Origin: RGIG1828 sp045592485
Lineage (GTDB): Bacteria; Bacillota; Clostridia; UMGS1810
NCBI GenBank assembly: GCA_045592485.1
Contig: JAZNUS010000030.1
Coordinates: 1-8,693 of the forward strand
Length of the DNA: 8,693 bases
Direction: 5' to 3'
How positions within the stretch are numbered: the stretch's first letter is position 1; the number at the start of each line of letters is the position of its first letter. This document shows, one piece after another, positions 1-7,100 of this stretch. The notes under the pieces were generated by a model. It was not told the origin of the DNA. It saw only the letters and a list, made by a program, of their open reading frames with translations, and did not search any database. The position numbers and the translations under genes were made by a program.

Positions 1-466
1 ATACCTTCTGTTCGTCATAAAATGCAACACCTGCTGAATTTCCCGAAACAGGACTTATTGTTATTGTTTTTCCAATCAGATTTTTACATGGGATGTAATC
101 TTCGACACCGCACAAGGTCGCATTTGTTCCTCCGGCCACTGCTCCATTTGTACCATTGATATAAATTCCGTCTTTCATCGGATATAGACCTGCGTTATAT
201 AAATTCTTTCCCATCAACACTACAGGAATTTTATATTTGCAATAATTGTCATCGTTTTTGTCCGTTACAAGCTCGCCAACGCTCTCAATCTCAACAGGAG
301 TCTCAGGTGAAGGGATACCATCCTGCACACTCTCGCCATACACCTCAAGCTGTTTCATTTTTCTGCCCGTCTTGCATTTTTCCATCACAAGAGGCACCCC
401 CTCGGCATTCCCCACAATGTCAGAGTGAGCAATGCCCCAATTAACATAATCTCTTAGTGTAAGCAT
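1..466 (-). CDS. Phage tail / receptor-interaction protein, N-terminal part (cut by left window edge)
   Basis: The frame opens at an ATG at 466 and stays open for 155 codons to base 1, so the C-terminus is outside the window. It begins MLTLRDYVNWGIAHSDIVGN. Residues 43-60 read YGESVQDGIPSPETPVEI, a motif I recognise from distal minor tail proteins of Firmicutes phages and prophages. It is followed by 'CKYKIPVVLMGKNLY' (76-90) and a Gly/Thr/Asn-rich beta-type stretch (about 100-150) that may start a carbohydrate-binding or jelly-roll domain. The start is well supported: GAGGTGG lies 4 nt upstream, and the ATG overlaps the stop of the fibre gene as TGATG, implying translational coupling. No signal peptide or membrane segment is visible. 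A tail or adsorption role is inferred from the motif and its place after the fibre gene. Whether it ends in a lectin-like, depolymerase or other domain cannot be seen. Confidence 0.8.
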   Translation of the reverse strand, partial: MLTLRDYVNWGIAHSDIVGNAEGVPLVMEKCKTGRKMKQLEVYGESVQDGIPSPETPVEIESVGELVTDKNDDNYCKYKIPVVLMGKNLYNAGLYPMKDGIYINGTNGAVAGGTNATLCGVEDYIPCKNLIGKTITISPVSGNSAGVAFYDEQKV

Positions 467-3400
467 CAGACCACCTCATATTCAGAATACTTCACAATCC
501 ATATTTTCCCATTATACTTTGCATAAATTTCATATCCCGTATTTGCTTCTGGAACTAAATCAATATCCGTTGTATTGCTCGTGTCAACTGTCAGATTTGT
601 TGCAGTTTCGCCACTTTCGAATGTGATGTAAATAACATCTCCATCTATTGCAGTCGTTGGAAACAATAACACAAGCTCTGTTTGTTCTCCGAAGTTGTAT
701 GGGGTATTGACAGACAAGGTTTCACCAAATGTTGCTTCCGGAACTGTTGTAGTTGGTTTTTGTGTCAATTCTCGTATAGCCGCTCCGTACTCGTCAAACA
801 TCTGTCCCATAGCGTTAAAGTTATCATTTGAAAACTCCGAAACATAGTTTATAGCAGACACAAGATTTTCTCTATTGCCGGGAGCAATTGTGTCACTTAA
901 TTGTGAAATATCACCAACCACATTAGTTGTTGCCCACTCAACCCAATTTGTCGGCTCAAAAGATATAGCATCAAATGTACGATATTTAATGCTTGTTGCA
1001 TCATTATAGCAACTAATCCAAAGCTGGTTATATCCGAAATTTCCAACTCCAAGGAATGTATTAATCAAATATGAAACACCATAAATATCCCCAGTTTCAT
1101 CAACATCCACAAGTTTAAAAATACCAAACTTTTCAGGTGCAGTATCTCTTACCCAATCTTCTGCATGTTCACTTTTTGTTAAGTCAAATCTTATTTCCGT
1201 CACAAGATTTTCAACTTCTTCTTTAGTTATCAACTCACCCTTGCCTGAGCTTACACTGCCGGCAAACCAGGCATTGCCTTCCCAATCAAGAGTATGTGCA
1301 TTAGAGGGGGTTTTCGAGTCACCATTACCAACTATATGAGCATATTTCGAATCATGATCCTCTATATTAAACTTACCCTGTACATGCTGATAATCTCCAA
1401 ATGCTGCAGTATTTTTACCCTCAGCATGAGAACCTTCACCGGCAGCGTTGGCATAATACCCTTCAGCATGAGCATAATAACCCGTGGCCTTGGAATATCC
1501 TCCTTCAGCATGAGCACTTCTGTTTTCTGCCCTGGTACCCATACCTTCAGCATGAGCAGAATAACCGGATGCAACAGTGTTTTTACCCTCGGCGTGAGAA
1601 TAATCTCCGGAGGCTTGGGTGTCTCCCCCTTCAGCATGGGAATACTCTCCGGTGGTTTCAGTCTTAAAGCCTTCAGTATGAGAACCCTTTCCCACAGCTT
1701 CTGTCAATGCTCCTTCTGCATGAGATGCCAGACCCACAGCCTGATTTCTTCTGCTGTATTGTTTTCCGTCAATGGTTTCAATAAAGCCGCCCTCTGCATG
1801 AGAATAATCCCCTTGTGCAATATTCTGACCGCCTTCGGCGTGAGAAGCTAAACCGATAGCCTGAGAGGTTTGTCCCTCTGCATGGGAAAGCTTACCAAGA
1901 GCCCTGGTGTTGCCTCCCTCCGCATGGGAAGCCTCCTCTGCAGCAATAGCACTGGTACCCTCCGCATGTGCATAAACACCTGCCTTTGTGCCGCTTCCTT
2001 CAGCATGGCTCCGGTTTCCGGCTGCTATGGTACCTTTTCCCTCGGCATGGGAATCACTGCCGAGAGCTTTGGTATTCTCACCCTCTGCAACTCCTCCGTA
2101 AGCAAAGTTTTTTACACCAACTTCAGGCTTGGCAGGTACAAAAAATATGAACCTGTGAGGCACAGTTGCTTCATCAAGACTAAGCCCTTCAGGAATTTCT
2201 GTAAACGGCAGCTCACCACTATACTCAACTACATTATCTAAAATTTTTTTAATCTTACCGCCAAAGAAATGATAATGCTGTCCCAGTATAATTGAAAACT
2301 CATCTCCATCATTTTTTCCTTCAGCTGATTCTCCCTTGTATGCAGGAGTATTCATATAAATATCCGTATAATCATCTGTACTGACTGTAGGATATGTTTC
2401 AGAGGTAGGATAATCTGCCGTTAAATAAATCTTTTTATTAACGGTATCTATGGAACGGATATGATAACCCATACACCCTGCCAGATTACCGCTTCCGATT
2501 GCAATTGAATCCTTTCCTATAACAGCAGAACCGCCGATTTTAACAGTGTCCTCGTTCTTTCCCTGTATTACAGGTTTGTTATTCAGATTGTTGTAATCAA
2601 GGGCGGAAAGCTTATTTTCAACATCTTTTTTAGTTTCATATGTGTCGTGTATAATATTGCCGTTTTCATCGGCATGTGCTTTGTCTGCATTCCGTGCATC
2701 CTTAGCCAATCCCACCACCTTATCACCGGCAATAATCCTTGGTATACCTCTCACATCCTCAAGCTCTGCGGAAGTAAGATGTTTTTTATCCATTCCATCT
2801 GTCTCGTTGATGTGTTCATTCAGCCTTCCGTCTAAATCTCCAACTATTCCTTTAAATTCTAAATCTTTAGCATCTATAACCGATCCTATATCTTTAGCTA
2901 CTTCCTCAAACTTCGTTGCCACCGCAAAGTTCGACACTGCATTTGAGCTATCTGCGTTGACCTCACCATCAATCTCAGGCTTATTTTTGATATAAGCATC
3001 GGAGCGTTCGTCAATCTCTTCCCAGTCAGACTGAACATTAACCTCAGCGCCTTCTTGTACAGTTTTCAAAAATTCAAGTGCTCCATTGAGTTTTTCAATA
3101 TACTCATCATATGTAACAGTAGCCTGCAAAGCCTTAATTTCGTCAAGTAAATGTGCAAAAAAATCAATGCTTTTTTTGTCCACAATATTAAAACTTGAAA
3201 TAGACTTGTAAACTTCGAGATTTATCCGCGGAGAAACCATAAGACCGTCAACACCGGAATCAGTGGTCGAAAAAAAGAAAATCTCAAAAGACAAAACACC
3301 GGCAACAAAAGAATCAAAATAATCAAACTGATGCTCAAAATAATAATTTCCGGAACTGTCAACATTAAAACTAACATCAACATCATCAGTCTGCCCGTCC

Positions 3401-3576
3401 GCCCGAAGAATACGAAGAGATATTTTTTCAAAATCTTTACTCGGATCAAACGAATTACCGCCTCTGTAAATCAAAAATCTTATACTGTCAACACCGCGGG
3501 AATACTGTTTGATTTTTATGCCGGAGCTCAGAACCCCGGCATTATTAAGTTCAACCTTAACATCAAATCTTGCCAT
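466..3576 (-). CDS. Modular phage tail fibre / baseplate upper protein with SHAEG beta-roll
   Basis: This 1,036-residue protein is probably a trimeric fibre that attaches to the baseplate or tail tip and displays host-binding domains. Residues 1-128 resemble the BppU N-terminal domain (DUF2479 type), which anchors the protein to the particle. Residues 130-345 form a stalk-like linker with fibre motifs, including 'SDWEEIDERSDAYIKNKPEI' (183-202) and 'LDYNNLNNKPVI' (327-338). Residues 348-366 (SAVIGKDSIAIGSGNLAG) match one YadA-head-type turn, followed by a non-repetitive insert to about residue 492. The beta-roll then covers 495-735, with fifteen [SA]H[AT]EG units. The common follow-on motif 'SNAHTLDWEGNAWFAGSV' sits at 758-775. 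Residues about 795-885 resemble a pyocin-knob-type domain (ending NWVEWAT), and about 945-1036 form a beta-rich tip. The ATG at 3576 has an AGGTG site 9 nt upstream. Function is assigned from motifs and context. The host receptor is unknown. Confidence 0.9.
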   Translation of the reverse strand: MARFDVKVELNNAGVLSSGIKIKQYSRGVDSIRFLIYRGGNSFDPSKDFEKISLRILRADGQTDDVDVSFNVDSSGNYYFEHQFDYFDSFVAGVLSFEIFFFSTTDSGVDGLMVSPRINLEVYKSISSFNIVDKKSIDFFAHLLDEIKALQATVTYDEYIEKLNGALEFLKTVQEGAEVNVQSDWEEIDERSDAYIKNKPEIDGEVNADSSNAVSNFAVATKFEEVAKDIGSVIDAKDLEFKGIVGDLDGRLNEHINETDGMDKKHLTSAELEDVRGIPRIIAGDKVVGLAKDARNADKAHADENGNIIHDTYETKKDVENKLSALDYNNLNNKPVIQGKNEDTVKIGGSAVIGKDSIAIGSGNLAGCMGYHIRSIDTVNKKIYLTADYPTSETYPTVSTDDYTDIYMNTPAYKGESAEGKNDGDEFSIILGQHYHFFGGKIKKILDNVVEYSGELPFTEIPEGLSLDEATVPHRFIFFVPAKPEVGVKNFAYGGVAEGENTKALGSDSHAEGKGTIAAGNRSHAEGSGTKAGVYAHAEGTSAIAAEEASHAEGGNTRALGKLSHAEGQTSQAIGLASHAEGGQNIAQGDYSHAEGGFIETIDGKQYSRRNQAVGLASHAEGALTEAVGKGSHTEGFKTETTGEYSHAEGGDTQASGDYSHAEGKNTVASGYSAHAEGMGTRAENRSAHAEGGYSKATGYYAHAEGYYANAAGEGSHAEGKNTAAFGDYQHVQGKFNIEDHDSKYAHIVGNGDSKTPSNAHTLDWEGNAWFAGSVSSGKGELITKEEVENLVTEIRFDLTKSEHAEDWVRDTAPEKFGIFKLVDVDETGDIYGVSYLINTFLGVGNFGYNQLWISCYNDATSIKYRTFDAISFEPTNWVEWATTNVVGDISQLSDTIAPGNRENLVSAINYVSEFSNDNFNAMGQMFDEYGAAIRELTQKPTTTVPEATFGETLSVNTPYNFGEQTELVLLFPTTAIDGDVIYITFESGETATNLTVDTSNTTDIDLVPEANTGYEIYAKYNGKIWIVKYSEYEVV
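471..477 (-). promoter_or_regulatory. Ribosome binding site of the distal tail gene, inside the fibre gene
   Basis: The minus strand reads GAGGTGG 4 nt before the ATG at 466, within the last codons of the upstream fibre gene. It decides the start of the distal gene and, with the 1-nt stop/start overlap, suggests that ribosomes finishing the fibre re-initiate on the next gene. Confidence 0.75.
922..1194 (-). other. Pyocin-knob-like domain of the fibre (tentative)
   Basis: Fibre residues about 795-885 run from 'IRFDLTKSEHAEDWVRDT' through 'KFGIFKLVDVD' and 'YNQLWISCYND' to 'KYRTFDAISFEPTNWVEWAT'. The layout resembles the small beta knob domains near the tips of pyocin and phage fibres: an opening 'L...' strand, a central variable part, then an Arg-containing strand closed by W..W. 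These domains are usually associated with receptor binding. The match is by eye on few conserved positions, so the call is tentative. Confidence 0.4.
1375..2052 (-). repeat. Protein-level tandem repeat: 15 SHAEG units of 14 residues (42 nt) in the fibre
   Basis: Within the fibre gene (residues 509-734) the pattern [SA]H[AT]EGxxTxAxGxx recurs at residues 509, 523, 536, 550, 564, 578, 592, 618, 632, 646, 660, 674, 688, 702 and 716. It closes with a degenerate QHVQGK at 730, and a weaker GVAEGENTKALGSD precedes the array. The spacing is 14 residues throughout, except for a 13-residue unit at 523-535 and a 26-residue unit at 592-617 that holds a 12-residue loop around 'IDGKQYSRRN'. A 14-residue period is typical of YadA-head-like left-handed beta-rolls, in which three chains stack into a rod. 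Codons differ between units (CAT/CAC, GCT/GCC/GCA, GAA/GAG), so this is a repeat of protein rather than of identical DNA. Confidence 0.93.
2104..2481 (-). other. Non-repetitive domain inserted between beta-roll segments of the fibre
   Basis: This stretch encodes fibre residues about 366-491. It separates a single YadA-like turn (348-366) from the main SHAEG array (495 on). It begins GCMGYHIRSIDTVNKKIYLT and contains many beta-prone and aromatic residues, including 'ILGQHYHFFGGKIKKI' (430-445). It ends with a Pro-rich hinge 'VPAKPEVGVKNFAYGG' (480-495). I recall similar inserts at this position in other SHAEG-containing phage fibres. Its function is not known to me; a side domain or a cap on the roll is a guess. 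Confidence 0.55.
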
Positions 3577-3585
3577 AAAAAATCA

Positions 3586-3592
3586 CACCTTT
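3586..3592 (-). promoter_or_regulatory. Ribosome binding site of the fibre gene
   Basis: The minus strand reads AAAGGTG, starting on the last base of the connector-like gene's TGA and ending 9 nt before the fibre ATG at 3576. It supports MARFDV as the true N-terminus. The 15-bp gap leaves no space for a separate promoter. Confidence 0.7.
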
Positions 3593-4107
3593 CACCAAAT
3601 ATTTTTGAAGCATGTAATGTTCTCATCAGAACGGTCACTAAGAGACTCCACATACTCATTTAAAAGACTGTTGTACATTTGCATATAATTGTTGTAAGAA
3701 GCAGCATCATCAAGATGAAGATAAATCTTTGCAAGAACATAATAAATGAATAAACCCTCAAAAGCTGACGAAACAGGCAAAGGATCATTTCCACTAACAG
3801 GGGGACAGTATATATATTCAATTTTAAATTTACTTCCTTCAGGAATCTCCCCGCGGGAAATCATATTCAAAAAATTTGAAAACTTGTATTTACTGCCATT
3901 GAAATAAATTCCGCAAACCCTGTCTGCAGTAAAATGCACAGGCATTTTAAATCCGGCGCCGAAAACAAATTCCTCAAATTTAACAAGCCGAAAATACCTC
4001 AAATGCAAGTAATCGGAAAGCTCTCCGGCAAAAGAAAGTTTTTCTTCCATATCAAATGGATTCGGAAAAAGTGCATCAACCTTTTCAATCAATTCATAAA
4101 AAGTCAT
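3592..4107 (-). CDS. Probable head-tail connector / adaptor protein (171 aa)
   Basis: This small acidic protein begins MTFYELIEKVDALFPNPFDM. The N-terminal helix with 'L.EKVDALFPNPFD.EEKL' (6-24), followed by a short helix, resembles small connector proteins of Firmicutes phages that usually start 'MT..EL..RVDALKPN.....K..WL.ELE'. Residues about 37-105 look beta-rich. The C-terminal half, 'AFEGLFIYYVLAKIYLHLDD' (115-134) and 'YNNYMQMYNSLLNEYVESL' (138-156), resembles the paired helices of that family ('Y..LY..YL...I....GEY..YNN....FN....EYA'). Such proteins sit below the portal and help join the head to the tail. The start has GAGGTGA 6 nt upstream and lies 11 bp after the giant upstream gene. 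It differs from the usual form by a Tyr/Phe-rich middle and a longer tail after residue 158. I rate it a divergent relative. An unrelated small structural protein remains possible. Confidence 0.55.
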   Translation of the reverse strand: MTFYELIEKVDALFPNPFDMEEKLSFAGELSDYLHLRYFRLVKFEEFVFGAGFKMPVHFTADRVCGIYFNGSKYKFSNFLNMISRGEIPEGSKFKIEYIYCPPVSGNDPLPVSSAFEGLFIYYVLAKIYLHLDDAASYNNYMQMYNSLLNEYVESLSDRSDENITCFKNIW

Positions 4108-4113
4108 TAATAA

Positions 4114-4120
4114 TCACCTC
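4114..4120 (-). promoter_or_regulatory. Ribosome binding site of the 171-aa gene, overlapping the upstream stop
   Basis: The minus strand reads GAGGTGA 6 nt before the ATG at 4107. Its first two bases belong to the TGA of the giant upstream gene (4121-4119). This fixes the start and suggests coupled translation. Confidence 0.75.
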
Positions 4121-7100
4121 ATTTAACCTTTTGGAAACTGTGTTCCCCCAAACCAAGCTTGCCCTTTGCATAATTCCTGAGCTGAACATTCAACCTGTCA
4201 TCCATAACCCGTTTTTTATATGCTCTGATAAGCTCATAAAGTTCATCATCTGTATAAGACCTTGAACTGATCCAGGGAATAAGATAACTTGAATATCTTT
4301 CTTCAAGTCCGTCATTATATGCTTTCGAAAGAGTATCATATTCAACCTGAGTGTTGTAATAGCTGTCCTTTTCGTGAGAAAATTCATAATTATAGCCAAC
4401 ACTTTTGTATGTAAACTCAATTTTATCGTTAAGGTCATAAAAAGGATATACAGTGGCATCATGAGAATATTCATAGGCCTTTCTGATTGCATTGTCAGCG
4501 CCGTGCTCCGAATCAAATTTTTTCATGGCATCTTTATAAATATAATCATTTTTTATGAATTTGCCCACATTTTCAATAGCCTTTTCCCTTGCCTTAAGAA
4601 GCTTTTCCGATTTCTTTTCATCCGACAAACCGGCCCAACCTTCAGACTCAAAAAGCATACTGTATTCCTTTTCAATCTGCTCCTGTGAAATCTCCGAATA
4701 ATATCCGAGCTGTTCATCACTAAGTTCAAAATTATAAGTCTTGTTGTTAGAACTTCTCTTCTGATTCCTGTCGGGATAGTAAAATGGCAAATAATCAATA
4801 TTACCTTCTTTTTTGTAGAATTTAACAGCATCATCCTCGCCATGAGCGGCAACATATTCATCAATTTCCGATTTAAAACGGAATGAATTTTTTATCCTTT
4901 TCGCAAAATCACCGGAAATTTTGCTGTGCTCTTTCTTAAGTAGCGAAAGCTTCCCGTCATCATCAGAATTTTTGTATTTGTCGGAATTAACAACATTTTT
5001 GTAAGCATCCGATAGCTTACGGTTCAGATCATCATTATACCGCTTTCTTTCCTCTTCGGTCAGAGTAACAGTCTGCTCATTGCCAAGCAAATCATCATAA
5101 ATAACCTCTTTGTCAAGAAAAGCATAAGGCAATGCATAATCTTCTCCGCTTTTATCAAGCAAACGGCTTATCTCTCCTTCGAAGCCCTTTCCGCTTCGGG
5201 TGTAAAATCCGGAAACAAAATCATCAAAAGCTTTATTACGAAGCTTATCATCTTCTGATTTTTTCTCATAATAATCATCAATCCCGTCATAGTATTCTCT
5301 TGCCTCCGGGAAAGCTGAAGAACCAAACAAAGCCCCTCGCATAAAGTTACCCCGGCTTTGCTCAACCTCATAGCTTAAACCGCCTTTTGGCTTGCCGGCA
5401 ATAATCTCGGTAAAAGGTGTTTTGTAATGACCGCCCTGGGCATAATCAAAAAGACCTTTAGTTGTTTTCTTCACCTGCCCGCCGCCATAGGGCATCAGAA
5501 GTCCCGTTCCAAGCTCAAATCCTGCACCAAGCAAATCACGGTCCTTAATTCCTTTTTTCATGGTATTGCTGACAATTGATAAAACCGGCATACTTCCGAA
5601 AAATTCATTGTTTGAATCAAGAGGATTATCTTCACTAACCCAGTCAAGCATTGCAGCATAAACCTGACTGAAATTCCTGTGCTGAGCAAAATCGATGCCG
5701 GTGTTTTTTGCAGAACGAAGCATACCGTCAAAGAACATATTAATATCAAACCGGTTGCCGTTCTTTCTGTACGCATCACTGAATCCCCGCCTGAAATTGT
5801 TTATAACATCAAATTCTGCCCTGAAGCCCAGCATTTCTTCAAGCAAATCATTTATACCGACAGTAGCAAGCAGATATGCCGCAAGCTTAAAGGCGTTACT
5901 TGAAAACTTTTTCTCGCCGCTTTTGTTATGCTTGTAATATTTGTAGCTGTTTTTGTCACCAAAAACATGATCGTCATTTCCTCTTTGCTTAACAGTATCA
6001 GAAAAGAAATCCCTCAAAACATTCCAGTTGTTGTTGTTCTCCAGAAGAAACGATAATGTCAGCTTAACCGACTGTTCTGTAAAAGCAAGGGGTTTTTCAC
6101 CAATTCCGCGCCCTGCACTGCATTTTTTTGCAATATCATCAGCATATATAACCGGATCAGTAGCACCAAGTCTGAGTCCGTCCTCGTATGCCGCAAGCCA
6201 GATGGCACGGCAGGCAAATTCATCACCAATAGAAACAATGTTTTCAGCAACTCTTCTTGCACTGCTTTTTCTCTCAGCAAAGGATAAATCAAGATATCTT
6301 TCTGCAAGATAATTGCTCTGCTCAAAAAGCGAATCATAATGCTCCATAAGCTCGGGATTGCTTACTGCACGAGCAAGTCCAAATGTTGCATTAACCAAAA
6401 GATTTGGATTCTGCAGATAAAAAATGCCGTTTTTAAGATTCAGAATCTGTTTTACGCTCACACCAAGATTGCCAACAATGATATTAGACATAGCCTTGTT
6501 GTTAAGCATAGAAATTCCGGACAGCATGCTTCGTCCGCTTTTTCCCATAAAATCAGTAAAAATACGGTCAACACCAATTGTCTTTTTGGCAAGATGATTC
6601 GAAAATTTGTCAAGATAACTGAGGAATGAGTTCAAATCATCACTGCCCTGCTGAGATTTTGCATGAGCAAGAATTTGCCGCACATTGCGAAACTCCTTGA
6701 TAAATGGGTTAATCTGAATTGTGTATTCAGCCTGTTGCATATACTCAAGAAAGCCCTTAATTGCCGAATACCCGGTTGATTTACCCTCGCGCATCTGACG
6801 GTATGACTCAAAGCTCTGATTAGGCTTCGTACGGTCAGAAATACCGGCAAGCTCCGGATCAATCTGAATGTTTTCCGAAAGAGCAAAACCAAGTGAAAAC
6901 AAATCATCACCAATATCCTTAAAATGCCTGAAATAATCCTTCCTGGGCTTAATAAGTCTGTCAGGCTGACCGGGATAAATTTTAGCAATGGTCTCGTTGG
7001 CACGCTTGAGATAATCGTCATACATAACCCGAAAGCTCTCAGCACAGTGCTTGATTTGTTCAGCCTTAACCTCACCGAACCGGCTCACAAGGTCGTCATA

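Noticed and set aside
1294..1851. A 185-codon open frame on the plus strand with a repetitive product
   Set aside because: It is the antisense of the SHAEG array. The 42-nt period of the real gene keeps the opposite frame free of stops and makes its product repetitive. There is no ribosome binding site or recognisable protein.
1375..2052. Regular 42-nt periodicity as a CRISPR array or DNA satellite
   Set aside because: There are no identical repeats or unique spacers. The period is fully explained by 14-residue protein units in an open frame.
1870..2241. A 123-codon plus-strand open frame
   Set aside because: It lies opposite the fibre gene over the same repeat region and extends into the insert. 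It has no independent coding evidence.
2236..2252. A-rich slippery-looking run (ATTAAAAAAATTTTAG on the minus strand) as a programmed frameshift
   Set aside because: The zero frame reads ATT AAA AAA ATT, which does not give the X XXY YYZ phase, and the fibre frame continues normally with no alternative domain.
3577..3591. Promoter or terminator in the gaps between genes
   Set aside because: The gaps are only 11 and 15 bp and are occupied by ribosome binding sites. No hairpin or -10/-35 pair could be seen.
6632..7075. A 147-codon minus-strand open frame inside the giant gene
   Set aside because: It is another frame of the polyvalent protein gene. Its product is rich in Arg, Leu and Ser in an out-of-frame manner and it has no start signal.
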